Part shown: positions 32,247-40,443 of the stretch, piece after piece
How positions within the stretch are numbered: position 1 is the stretch's first letter
How the letters are laid out: each line of letters begins with the position of its first letter
NCBI RefSeq assembly: GCF_002835735.1
Contig: NZ_PISD01000011.1
Coordinates: 30,602 to 94,601 of the forward strand
DNA length: 64,000 nt
Direction: 5' to 3'
Origin: Cytobacillus horneckiae
GTDB taxonomy: Bacteria > Bacillota > Bacilli > Bacillales > Cytobacillaceae
The notes under the pieces: model-generated
Databases searched by the model: none
Seen by the model: the letters and a program-made list of their open reading frames with translations, nothing else
Told to the model about the DNA's origin: nothing
Translations under genes and position numbers: made by a program

Positions 32247-32851
32247 GACTGACCCTCTCCAAAAAGTGTCGGCAAGTCTTTTTCCAGCAATCTTAACGCA
32301 TGCGCACGATGGCTGATTTCACTCTTTTCCTCCGGCTCTAATTCTGCCATCGCCTTTCCTTTATCTATTGCAAAGAATATCGGATCATAGCCGAATCCGT
32401 AAGAGCCTTTTCTTTCATGAAGAATTTCACCTTCACAAGTCCCAGAAACAGTATATGTCTCTTTTCCCGGAATGGCGACTGCTAATGCGCAGTAAAATCT
32501 TGCTGTACGGCTGCCATCAGGCACATCCTTCATCTCGTTCAAAACCTTATCCATATTAGCTTCATCACTTTTTTCTTCACCTGCATATCTTGCAGAAAAA
32601 ATGCCCGGTCTGCCCTCAAGTGCATCAATTGAAAGACCCGAATCGTCAGCAATAACAATTTGTTTTAGTACTTTTGAAACTTCCTCCGCCTTTAATATTG
32701 CATTTTCTTCAAAGGTTGTTCCTGTTTCATCAACATCAGGTATTTCCGGATAGTCTAGCAATGTTTTCACTTCATATCCGAGGGGTTGAAACATCTGTTT
32801 GAATTCTTTTGCTTTGCCTGCATTCTTTGTTGCGATAATAATTTCTTTCAT
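32243..32851 (-). CDS. rdgB: dITP/XTP pyrophosphatase RdgB/HAM1 family (YsnA)
   Basis: The enzyme removes non-canonical purine nucleoside triphosphates (ITP, dITP, XTP) from the pool by cleaving them to monophosphate. Family motifs are TKNAGKAKEF, the metal and base site ADDSGLSIDALEGRPG, SARYAGE, SYGFGYDPIF and SHRAHAL. I use ATG 32851; a TTG two codons upstream (32857) is better spaced from AAAGGATGG and is a real alternative. In B. subtilis it follows rph, but here gerM is the direct upstream gene. Confidence 0.94.
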   Translation of the reverse strand: MKEIIIATKNAGKAKEFKQMFQPLGYEVKTLLDYPEIPDVDETGTTFEENAILKAEEVSKVLKQIVIADDSGLSIDALEGRPGIFSARYAGEEKSDEANMDKVLNEMKDVPDGSRTARFYCALAVAIPGKETYTVSGTCEGEILHERKGSYGFGYDPIFFAIDKGKAMAELEPEEKSEISHRAHALRLLEKDLPTLFGEGQS

Positions 32852-32979
32852 TTTCAAGAACCATCCTTTCCTTTTCTGTTACTATTATGCTTTGTTTGGT
32901 GTTTGAAGTGCGCTCATTGTCTAATCTTTCAGCAATCAGGTGTAATCATATGTATTTGACACATTTACAAACATGAAAT

Positions 32980-33008
32980 AAGAGGCGGCAATTGCCAACC
33001 TCTTTTTT
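32980..33008. terminator. Terminator after gerM
   Basis: The hairpin AAGAGG...CCTCTT with an inner GGC/GCC is followed by a good T-tract on the plus strand and only TTATTTC on the minus strand. It lies 30 bp past the gerM stop and probably ends that transcript. Confidence 0.6.
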
Positions 33009-33038
33009 ATTTTACTATATTGTTTTTTAATTACAAGT

Positions 33039-34106
33039 TTAGAAGCTGCCTGTATTCACATTCTCTGGTCTTGTTACAGGCTCTAATTTCTTCCCGTCTT
33101 CATTGACAATATCTGCATTACCATCCACCTGAACGGCAACGCTCTCAATTCCTTTTTGTTCTGTTAGTGATAGGACGAGTGCGTTTAATAAGTTTACGGA
33201 GACGTACTTATCTTCGAAGCTGCTGTAGATAGCTTCGTTAAAGTTTAGCGTAACGACCCCATCCTTCATTTCCGGCTTTTCTAACAGCTCTACTTCTTTT
33301 GCCAGCGATGGAGATAGATTTGTTCCTGCTCCAGGCCCTTTCACAAGCTCTGCAACAACTGCTTCGATATTATTTTCATTCTTATTGGATACCCGCTTAG
33401 TCACGGGAACATAGTAGTAATTCCCCTCTTCTCCGCCTAAATAATACACGGTTACAGGTTTTGTATTGGAAATATCAGTTACTAATGAATGATCAAAGTT
33501 GATACCGATTGCTCTGCTTGTTGTTTCACCAATTGGCGTACCATTCACAGGCATTTCATCCATTTCGTTGCCATTGAGTGTCATTTTTACTTTTTCCACT
33601 CCATCAAATTGTGTGAGTGTCCAAGTAACTGCTTGAAGAATTCTCATCTCATCCTCTGGCTTGTATTCACTGAATTCCTTTGAGAAATCGACATTGGCTA
33701 CGTCCTTTTTAATATCAACAGATACCTTCGTTCCAGCTGGAAGCACAGCACGGAAGTTGTTAGGCAATACCTCTGTTACTGGTCCATCTTCAACTAAGTG
33801 TTCTAATGCCTGTTTCGCTACAGAGTTTGTTTTTGGCAAGTCCAAAACTTGCGAAACAACATAGCCGTTATTATCAATTAAGTATAATTCAGTTTTCACT
33901 GTTGATGCTTCCGCCTCTTCAGTACCCTGGTCTGCATCTTCTGTTGATTCCTCTGTTACAACATCTTCATCCTCGTACGAGACCGTTTGTGGAGGGTCGA
34001 TTTTTTCTTTTTTATCTCCACCTCCGAATAAGCCGCACCCTGATAATAATGCTGATGAGACGAGTACAGCGGAAACCACTATGGTCGTTTTTTTATTGAT
34101 AGACAT
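33039..34106 (-). CDS. gerM: GerM, lipoprotein with two spore germination GerMN domains
   Basis: The 355-residue protein has a lipobox LSGC (lipidated C24), an acidic linker rich in Glu/Thr and two GerMN domains (about residues 70-205 and 215-345, each with a VYYL/LYLID strand and an LVLSLTEQ or VTWTLTQF helix). In B. subtilis GerM is needed for cortex integrity, germination and SpoIIIA/SpoIIQ complex function. AGGAGGGAA precedes the ATG. It normally heads gerM-rph-rdgB-ysnB; here rph is missing after it. Confidence 0.94.
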   Translation of the reverse strand: MSINKKTTIVVSAVLVSSALLSGCGLFGGGDKKEKIDPPQTVSYEDEDVVTEESTEDADQGTEEAEASTVKTELYLIDNNGYVVSQVLDLPKTNSVAKQALEHLVEDGPVTEVLPNNFRAVLPAGTKVSVDIKKDVANVDFSKEFSEYKPEDEMRILQAVTWTLTQFDGVEKVKMTLNGNEMDEMPVNGTPIGETTSRAIGINFDHSLVTDISNTKPVTVYYLGGEEGNYYYVPVTKRVSNKNENNIEAVVAELVKGPGAGTNLSPSLAKEVELLEKPEMKDGVVTLNFNEAIYSSFEDKYVSVNLLNALVLSLTEQKGIESVAVQVDGNADIVNEDGKKLEPVTRPENVNTGSF

Positions 34107-34227
34107 AACTTTTCCCTCCTAAGACAGTTTGTACTACATGTATACGAGCCTTTTTACAAAATAGACCGTCTTAACAAAGAAAAATCATAGGATTCTTTAG
34201 ACAAATTTGGACAAACTAGAAAAAAAT

Positions 34228-36363
34228 TTAGTTTAGCTCATTTTTAACTAGCACTGCTTTAATCATGAAATAATCAATCTTATCATCCAGTTGTTCCTTT
34301 ATTGGCTTCAGCTTATCATTGCCGACTTTATCAGCCGCTTCGAGTACTTGCTGTTCAACATTCTCATCAAAAATATTTTGCCAATCTAATTCATGCCCTT
34401 CCTGCACTGCTCTCATAATATGGTTTTGAATCGTTATCGGAGAAAAGTTCCGTTCCTTAGCAATCTCCTTAATCTCTTTTCCAGAAATAAAAGCTTCAAA
34501 GGATAGCAGATAGCTAGGTACACCAGAGTCTGCCTTCGTGTCCTTCTGTTCATCTGGCATTCTCTGCTCAATTTGGATATTATGTTCTTCAACAAACGCT
34601 TGAATCGCACCTATAAATTTCTCACCATATTTGTCAAACTTCATTGCACCGACACCTTTAATGCTCAGCATCGACTGTTTTGTCGTTGGAAAATAAGCGC
34701 TCATTTCCCTTAATGCAGTATCTGCAAAGACAACATATGGAGGTACATTCTCTTCATCTGCTATTTGCTTGCGCAGCTGCCTTAGACTAGCAAATAAATC
34801 TTCATTGCCATTTGTTTTAACTGATTCCGGCTTTTCTTCTTTTGCTATTTTCATAAATATTTTCTCTTCACCTTTTAACACTGGTACCGCGGCTGCCGAA
34901 AGCTTTACGACAGGAAATTTGCCGTCCGTTAAAGTCAAATAGCCTTCAGCAAGGAGATAATTTATCATCGAAACAATGTTCTTTTCCGTTCTCTGCTTCA
35001 TTAATCCAAAGGTAGATAGCTTTAGAAAGCCAAGTTCTTTGATCCTTTTATTGTTAGAGCCCTTCAGCACTTGAGCTGTTAATGTCACACCAAAGCGTTC
35101 ACCCATTCGTTTAATGCAGGAGAATATCATAAGTGCTTCATTCGTTATTTCAACTGACTCGCGGTTATCGACACAGTTTGAGCATTTTCCGCATGCTTTC
35201 TCAGTGCTACCATCAAAGTACTCGACAATATATGTTTGCAGGCATTTTTCTGTATGGCAGTAGTTTACCATTTGTTTAAGCTTTGCATATTCCTGTTCTC
35301 TTAAAGACTGATTTAAGTTCGTTTCTTCTATTAGAAACTTTTGCAATTGAACATCCTGTGGTGAATACAGCAGGAAGCATTCACTTTCCTCGCCATCACG
35401 TCCTGCACGGCCTGCTTCCTGATAATACGCTTCAATATTACGCGGCATATTGTAATGAACAACATATCTTACATTCGATTTATCGATGCCCATTCCGAAT
35501 GCATTCGTTGCAATCATTATTTGCGCTTCATCATATACAAATGCATTCTGTGCCGCTTTCCTTGCACTCTCAGACATTCCCGCATGATACTTTTCAACAG
35601 CATATTTTCCCGACTTTAGAAAATTATACAGCTGATCTGTTTCTTTTCTACTGGAGGTATAAATAATTCCTGACTCTTGTGGACGCCTTTTTATAAATTG
35701 CTGAATAAAATCGCGTTTATTGACACCCTTCATAACATTAAATGTTAAATTTTCACGGGCAAACCCAGTTATGAATGTATCCTCTTCCGTTATCCCTAAT
35801 AGTCTGCAAATATCGCTTTCCACATCTCTTGTTGCAGTAGCTGTTAATGCAGCAATGACAGGATTATGCTCGAGAGTTTGGATATGCTGTACGATGGAGC
35901 GGTAGCTTGGGCGGAAATCATGTCCCCATTGCGATATGCAATGAGCTTCATCAAAAACGACCATCGATACTTGAATAGAGTTTAGGAGATGAATAAAGCT
36001 TTCAGATTCAAATCTTTCCGGCGCAGCGTAAACAAGCTTATAATCTCCTCGTTTTATGCCATTAATCGTTTCATGATATTCCTGATTGGATAAGGTGCTG
36101 TTAATAAATGCAGCCTTTATGCCTGCTGTCATTAAAGCATCAACTTGATCTTTCATGAGGGAAATAAGCGGAGAGATGACGATAGTTGTCCCGTCATTGA
36201 TTAGTGCAGGAATTTGAAAACAGAGGGATTTACCTCCTCCAGTAGGTAAAATGCCAAGCGTATTTGTTCCATCCAATAGATTTCGAATAATCTCTTTTTG
36301 GCCTGGACGAAAAGATTCATAGCCAAAATATTGCTGCAAGTATTCTTCAGCCTGTAATAACAA
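34228..36363 (-). CDS. recQ: ATP-dependent DNA helicase RecQ
   Basis: RecQ is a 3'-5' helicase for recombination and fork repair. The 711-residue protein has Walker A TGGGKS (41-46), DEAH box (138-141), motif VI QEAGRAGRDGE and a zinc-binding region with cysteines in YCHTEKCLQ and CGKCSNC. A winged-helix RQC part and an HRDC domain (about 510-580) come next. The C-terminal 110 residues look like an extra helix-turn-helix domain (KEIAKERNFSPITIQNHI). It starts with TTG 36363 after GAGGTGAG. B. subtilis has no recQ at this place, so this gene was inserted or lost between gerM and racE. The length exceeds the usual ~600 residues because of the tail. Confidence 0.94.
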   Translation of the reverse strand: MLLQAEEYLQQYFGYESFRPGQKEIIRNLLDGTNTLGILPTGGGKSLCFQIPALINDGTTIVISPLISLMKDQVDALMTAGIKAAFINSTLSNQEYHETINGIKRGDYKLVYAAPERFESESFIHLLNSIQVSMVVFDEAHCISQWGHDFRPSYRSIVQHIQTLEHNPVIAALTATATRDVESDICRLLGITEEDTFITGFARENLTFNVMKGVNKRDFIQQFIKRRPQESGIIYTSSRKETDQLYNFLKSGKYAVEKYHAGMSESARKAAQNAFVYDEAQIMIATNAFGMGIDKSNVRYVVHYNMPRNIEAYYQEAGRAGRDGEESECFLLYSPQDVQLQKFLIEETNLNQSLREQEYAKLKQMVNYCHTEKCLQTYIVEYFDGSTEKACGKCSNCVDNRESVEITNEALMIFSCIKRMGERFGVTLTAQVLKGSNNKRIKELGFLKLSTFGLMKQRTEKNIVSMINYLLAEGYLTLTDGKFPVVKLSAAAVPVLKGEEKIFMKIAKEEKPESVKTNGNEDLFASLRQLRKQIADEENVPPYVVFADTALREMSAYFPTTKQSMLSIKGVGAMKFDKYGEKFIGAIQAFVEEHNIQIEQRMPDEQKDTKADSGVPSYLLSFEAFISGKEIKEIAKERNFSPITIQNHIMRAVQEGHELDWQNIFDENVEQQVLEAADKVGNDKLKPIKEQLDDKIDYFMIKAVLVKNELN

Positions 36364-36465
36364 TGATTCTCACCTCATTTGAAATTTATAAAAACGATTT
36401 ACGAACTGCTTTTCTTGATGCAAATTGTCAGTGTGCTGGCTCAGTGTTTCCGATAGTATGAGCTA

Positions 36466-36498
36466 AAAAGAAAAACACCTATATTTATCCGGTGTTTT
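36466..36498 (-). terminator. racE terminator
   Basis: The stem AAAAACACC/GGTGTTTTT with an 11-nt loop is followed by T-rich sequence on the minus strand, 22 bp past the racE stop. It separates racE from recQ. Confidence 0.85.
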
Positions 36499-36519
36499 TC
36501 TAGTTTGAGGGACAAATGA

Positions 36520-37317
36520 TTAGCCTAATTGAATTCTTTCAACGTTATCGATCTTTTTTTCCAGCCATTTCGATGCAATTTTTGAAAAAATTGCAGGAGA
36601 GCCTGTTGTAAAGAATTGATATATTGGCGGCTCGCCCTCTTTATTTAAATAGCCACGATCATGAAGGATCGTACTAGCTTCCCGCGCTGTTTCATCACCG
36701 GAGCTGATGACTTTTACTTTTTTACCCATTACATTTTTTACTAAATCTTCAAGCAGCGGGTAATGCGTACAGCCTAAAATTAATGTATCGAGTCCAAGAT
36801 TAGTTAATGGAGCCAGTGTTTCAAAAACAATTTTCTTAGCTAAAACGCCGTCATATTCACCGCTTTCTACTAGCGGGACAAATTTAGGGCATGCCAAGCT
36901 ATACACAATCGTACGGCTATTAATCTCTTTTAAAGCAATTTCGTATGCTTTGCTTTTTACGGTGCCTAACGTGCCAATAATGCCTACAACATTGTTATTC
37001 GTTACTTTAATCGCCGTTCTAGCGCCAGGATAAATGACGCCAATAACTGGAATGGGCAATTCTTTTTTTATTTCCTCAAGGGCAACTGCAGTAGCTGTAT
37101 TACATGCAATGATTAGCATTTTAATTCCTTTAGACATTAAAAAATCCGTCATTTGCCATGTAAAGGCTTTAACTTCTTCCCCTGTTCTCGGTCCATACGG
37201 GCATCTCGCTGTATCACCGAGATAGATAATATTTTCATTCGGCAGCTGTCTAATAATTTCCTTTGCTACCGTCAGGCCTCCAACTCCCGAGTCTATAAGT
37301 CCAATTGGTTGTTTCAC
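36520..37317 (-). CDS. racE: Glutamate racemase
   Basis: RacE supplies D-glutamate for peptidoglycan, and in Bacillus also for poly-gamma-glutamate. The 265-residue protein has DSGVGGLTV at the N-terminus and the two catalytic cysteines C72 (IACNTATA) and C183 ([10 protein letters not shown]). It starts with GTG 37317 preceded by GAGGCGG. It follows ysmB by only 12 bp, as in B. subtilis, so the MarR-type gene and the racemase form one unit. Confidence 0.96.
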   Translation of the reverse strand: MKQPIGLIDSGVGGLTVAKEIIRQLPNENIIYLGDTARCPYGPRTGEEVKAFTWQMTDFLMSKGIKMLIIACNTATAVALEEIKKELPIPVIGVIYPGARTAIKVTNNNVVGIIGTLGTVKSKAYEIALKEINSRTIVYSLACPKFVPLVESGEYDGVLAKKIVFETLAPLTNLGLDTLILGCTHYPLLEDLVKNVMGKKVKVISSGDETAREASTILHDRGYLNKEGEPPIYQFFTTGSPAIFSKIASKWLEKKIDNVERIQLG

Positions 37318-37329
37318 TTTCTTACCGCC

Positions 37330-37788
37330 TCAATCTATTCGCATATCTTGATGCAAACGTTGTAAATTTTCCCTAAGATGCAAAACTTCATCATTTGAAA
37401 AATGCTTTAATACTGCCTGTAAATATAACTGCCTTTCATCAATCACTTCTTCGATAATCCTTTCGCCTTCCTCCAGAAGGTGGATGCGGACAACTCTGCG
37501 ATCATTAGGGTCCTTCACCCTTTTGACAAGATGATTTTTTTCCATGCGATCAACAAGATCTGTCGTCGTACTAAAAGCTAAAAACATTTTAGTTGATAGT
37601 TCACCGATCGTCATATCCCCATCTTCATGCAGCCATTGGAGGGCCACAAATTGCGGAGGGGTGATGGTGTAATTACTTAAGATTTCCCTGCCCTTTTGTT
37701 TAATGATACCGGAAATATAGCGCAAATCTTTTTCAATATCGGCAACAATCTCATTTACTTCTTGGTTTTTGTGTTCACTGGCATCCAT
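37330..37788 (-). CDS. ysmB: MarR-family transcriptional regulator YsmB
   Basis: The 152-residue protein has the winged-helix MarR core: LQWLHEDGDMTIGELSTKM (recognition-helix region), LVDRMEKNHLVKRV and the wing DPNDRRVVRIHL. The helices at both ends serve dimerisation. It lies directly upstream of racE. The target and ligand are unknown; autoregulation of ysmB-racE is a natural guess. Confidence 0.9.
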   Translation of the reverse strand: MDASEHKNQEVNEIVADIEKDLRYISGIIKQKGREILSNYTITPPQFVALQWLHEDGDMTIGELSTKMFLAFSTTTDLVDRMEKNHLVKRVKDPNDRRVVRIHLLEEGERIIEEVIDERQLYLQAVLKHFSNDEVLHLRENLQRLHQDMRID

Positions 37789-37817
37789 TCTCTACACTCC
37801 CATTAGTTCCTACTCTT

Positions 37818-37845
37818 TGTATACTGGCAATAGTCATCGAATCAA
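37818..37845 (-). promoter_or_regulatory. Candidate sigma-A promoter of ysmB-racE
   Basis: TTGATT (37840-37845) and TATACA (37818-37823) lie 16 bp apart on the minus strand, about 20 bp ahead of the ysmB ribosome binding site. Confidence 0.5.
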
Positions 37846-37941
37846 TTCCCTTGTCCATTAATTTTCGCTTTTTTTTACGGAAAATTCAAGCGTGAATTGT
37901 AAGCAAGAGAAAAAAAGTCGCAGAAAGCGTTAACCGGCAAT

Positions 37942-38050
37942 CTAATTGGATGCCGGTCTTGGATTATCGTTCATACGAAGGAGCTCTACAACAGCTTGCG
38001 AAAGCTCCTTTACATCAAGCTTTCTCATGGCATTTGTGATGTCCACTATT
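37942..38050 (-). pseudogene. Decayed second copy of the gerE 3' end
   Basis: In one frame the minus strand reads NAMRKLDVKELSQAVVELLRM. This aligns with NAMQKLGVKGRSQAVVELLRM of GerE, but the sequence then runs into a changed C-terminus and a stop. The similarity continues past the gene into the terminator hairpin (GTTAACCGGCAA...TGCCGG), so about 145 bp (37908-38052) is a copy of 40012-40166. The upstream two thirds of gerE are missing. Several substitutions show that the copy is not recent. Confidence 0.85.
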
Positions 38051-38052
38051 GC

Positions 38053-38971
38053 AAACCACTGTCAAAAGTTACCGGACATATGTGTACTAGATGGATTTAA
38101 GTTTGAACTGAATGATAGAAATGATCAAAGGCTTCGTTCATGTGTTAATTACAAGTTCGTTAATTTTTTTGCTACAGCAATATATATTTGTTTTCTCAAT
38201 CTCAGTCTCACACTCTTTTCAGATATAAATCAATGATTATTCTTAAGTTTTCTAATTAAATCTGTAATGTATATTTCTATCTGTTTCTTCTATAATATAT
38301 TTTAGAAATCTCTCGAATTTTCGCTTTACGTGCTAATTTTGATAAGGTGTGTGTTTATATCCATAAGTAATTTTAATATCGGGTAGATACTCACTTTTCA
38401 CTTACGCCCATTCCTCTTTTGTGATGATTGCTGGATGTTGGTTGTCATATACTATCGACCGTTCACTCGAATTTACTTATTATAAGATATCAACATCTAG
38501 CTAGTAAAAAGACACCCTGTTAGCGGAATTTTTTTCGATAAAAAATGGATTTTTTGTTTTTAAAGTAAACTTCTAAATTGTTTAAAAGTATTAATGCTGC
38601 TCAATTTAAAAACCTTAATGGACAATTGAGGCTTACATATAATTTTAAATATTCTTTTTCTGCTCCTCAACGAAAAAATATATTGATGCTAATAAGACAC
38701 CCCCTGGATATACATGACATCAATCAAAAGTCAAACCACCGTAAAGCAACTTGAGGTAGTCCATATACTATAAGCCCATTAGATTAACGGGCTTATTTTT
38801 TACCCGCATTTTCTAGCCGACATTTATAGTATAGTTAGCCAGCAAAGTGAGAGAGAGCATTCTTACTTTTTTCTCCTCTGAAACTGCACCTACCTTTTTT
38901 ATAAAATATTGAATCTTTTAACTGATTGAATCGTATATATACAAATCATAAAAATACGGAGGTATTCATTT
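38053..38971. other. AT-rich region without recognisable genes
   Basis: About 900 bp with stops in all frames and no ribosome binding site with a usable start. The plus-strand hairpin at 38772-38801 looks like a terminator with no gene ahead of it, and two short stretches sharing AAGACACCC (near 38509 and 38694) hint at decayed inserted DNA. I could not identify a transposase. Confidence 0.4.
38772..38801 (+). terminator. Orphan terminator-like hairpin
   Basis: AAGCCC and GGGCTT flank an 11-nt loop and are followed by ATTTTTT on the plus strand. No intact gene precedes it. Confidence 0.55.
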
Positions 38972-39142
38972 ATGTTCTGGATAAGTATCGCTACTGCATT
39001 TCTTATGTTATACCTAGGCATCTCTGGCTTTGAATTATATAAAAAGAAGCAGCTCGGCACTTTACCTTCTAAAGATTTAGAGAATAAAGTTCATTCATTA
39101 GAGAAGAGAATCCAAGACTTGGAGCGAAGAAGGGATCAATAA
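38972..39142 (+). CDS. Small single-span membrane protein, 56 aa
   Basis: The frame starts MFWISIATAFLMLYLGISGF, has one N-terminal transmembrane helix, and ends in a charged, helix-prone tail with heptad-like leucines (ENKVHSLEKRIQDLERRRDQ). The ribosome binding site ACGGAGGT lies 9 nt before the ATG, which is the main reason to believe the gene. Upstream, TTGAAT and TATATA are spaced 19 bp, a poor promoter. I do not recognise the family. It is the first of three tiny plus-strand genes in the island between ysmB and gerE. Confidence 0.6.
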   Translation: MFWISIATAFLMLYLGISGFELYKKKQLGTLPSKDLENKVHSLEKRIQDLERRRDQ

Positions 39143-39414
39143 ATTGGCCTCTTCAAATCTTTCAATAAATCATTTCAAACATTCTTTTACAGCTTTTTAT
39201 AATCATGTAGTTTCATAAGATACTGAGTCTATCAATGAAATACACACCTTAATAAATCACCTACGTCTTTTCTAGATTGTCCATAATGTGGCAAACGCTT
39301 GTATCATTTGTTTCTTTTTCCATATTAAACTCCCTATTTAAATGGCTTATTATCTTGAAACATAATTGGTCTACATACAGTAAATTTAATCATCCCATCA
39401 ATGGAGGTTTGGAT

Positions 39415-39582
39415 ATGCACTGGAAAAAATATGCTATTCTTTTTATCCCTGGGATCATAATTTTTATCATTTCAATTTTTATCCTACCAGCTGATAAAAT
39501 TTTTCTTACAGTAATTGTTCCTTTAATTTGTTGGGTTATTTACTTTGCTTGGGTATACATAGAAAAGAAATTTAAAGCGTAG
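39415..39582 (+). CDS. Small two-helix membrane protein, 55 aa
   Basis: MHWKKYAILFIPGIIIFIIS begins a protein with two transmembrane helices and a short basic tail (EKKFKA). The ATG at 39415 has GGAGG 8 nt upstream; the longer open frame from 39277 has no such site. No family is recognised. The product is strongly hydrophobic like its neighbours; a shared function is only inferred from adjacency. Confidence 0.55.
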   Translation: MHWKKYAILFIPGIIIFIISIFILPADKIFLTVIVPLICWVIYFAWVYIEKKFKA

Positions 39583-39627
39583 TGTTGTATTCATTCACTC
39601 TTTTGTTCACTAAAGAAGGTCGTTCAC

Positions 39628-39810
39628 ATGGTGAAATATCGATATTTTGGCATTTCTCTCGCTCTTTTTGGGTCCATAATAATGATTATTAATATGTATT
39701 TGTTAAATATACATAATCAGTATGACGTTATCAGATACATCTCTATTGTCATATTCATTATTGGCTTTTTACTTATACCTAATTATTCAAAACCTAAAAA
39801 GAATAAATAA
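39628..39810 (+). CDS. Small two-helix membrane protein, 60 aa
   Basis: MVKYRYFGISLALFGSIIMI begins a protein with two predicted membrane helices and a basic C-terminus (SKPKKNK). It follows the previous small gene by 45 bp, with AGAAGG about 8 nt before the ATG, and a bidirectional terminator lies 95 bp downstream, so the two may be cotranscribed. Family and function are unknown. Confidence 0.55.
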   Translation: MVKYRYFGISLALFGSIIMIINMYLLNIHNQYDVIRYISIVIFIIGFLLIPNYSKPKKNK

Positions 39811-39902
39811 ACCTTTTTGTTCATGCTTACTCAATAATTCTCTTGTTACTTTTCCTGGAGGATAAAACCTAAACCGTAAGATTAAAAATGTTTACTTTAA
39901 AT

Positions 39903-39929
39903 AAAAAAGAGCCTCACAGGCTCGTTTTT
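39903..39929 (+). terminator. Terminator after the small-protein genes
   Basis: The stem GAGCCT/AGGCTC with a 3-nt loop has A residues before and GTTTTT after, so it can act on either strand. Confidence 0.75.
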
Positions 39930-40030
39930 ATATCATAATATTTAAATACTAAAGCAGAGTTGATTTATGATTTCCAATCACCACCCGGCCATTAACAAGT
40001 GTGAATTTAAAAAAGAGAAAAACTCGCTGA

Positions 40031-40065
40031 AAAATGTTAACCGGCAACCCAAATGGATTGCCGGT
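40031..40065 (-). terminator. gerE terminator
   Basis: The stem ACCGGCAA/TTGCCGGT with a 10-nt loop is followed on the minus strand by TAACATTTTT, directly after the gerE stop. The same structure is duplicated with the gerE remnant near 37930-37957. Confidence 0.7.
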
Positions 40066-40071
40066 CTTTGA

Positions 40072-40296
40072 TTATAGTTCTAGCTCTCCCATACGAAGGA
40101 GCTCTACAACAGCTTGAGAACGCCCCTTTACACCAAGCTTTTGCATGGCATTAGATATGTGGTTCCGAACTGTTTTTTCGCTTATAAACAATTCACCAGC
40201 GATTTCCCTAGTTGTTTTATCCTGTACTAGCAGCTCGAATACTTCTCTTTCTCGTTTTGTTAGTAATGGCTTGTGAGTATAATCATTCTCCTTCAA
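40072..40296 (-). CDS. gerE: GerE, late mother-cell transcription factor
   Basis: GerE is a LuxR-type helix-turn-helix protein that acts with sigma-K to tune coat gene expression late in sporulation. TKREREVFELLVQDKTTREIAGELFISEKTVRNHI is essentially the whole HTH and is nearly identical to B. subtilis. I start at TTG 40296 (74 residues), because AAGGAGGG is 9 nt upstream and the length then equals B. subtilis GerE. The longer frame from 40329 would place that site inside the gene. It has its own terminator and a sigma-K-like promoter. Confidence 0.96.
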   Translation of the reverse strand: MKENDYTHKPLLTKREREVFELLVQDKTTREIAGELFISEKTVRNHISNAMQKLGVKGRSQAVVELLRMGELEL

Positions 40297-40360
40297 GTAT
40301 TGTAACCCTCCTTGCCTTTCGCCAGCCATGAATCGCGGGGTGGGTGTATATTAGTCATCA

Positions 40361-40389
40361 TATCATATGTACGAAAAACACTTGGAGTG
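40361..40389 (-). promoter_or_regulatory. Sigma-K-like promoter of gerE
   Basis: CATATGATA (40361-40369) fits the sigma-K -10 CATAnnnTA fully, and CACT stands 16 bp upstream against mACm (three of four). gerE is a sigma-K gene in B. subtilis. Confidence 0.6.
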
Positions 40390-40443
40390 ACTGAAAATGA
40401 CCATCCAGAGAATGTTTATTTTTAAAATGTACTCTTGTCCAGC

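Noticed and set aside
38041..38100. Possible insertion-sequence end next to the gerE remnant
   Set aside because: A few words felt like a transposon end, but no transposase, matching inverted repeat or target duplication could be found by eye.
37946..38236. 96-codon plus-strand frame in the gerE scar
   Set aside because: Its first half is antisense to the gerE remnant; the rest has no start signals.
40297..40329. Longer GerE start (85 residues)
   Set aside because: It would place the AAGGAGGG ribosome binding site inside the gene; the TTG start gives the exact B. subtilis length.
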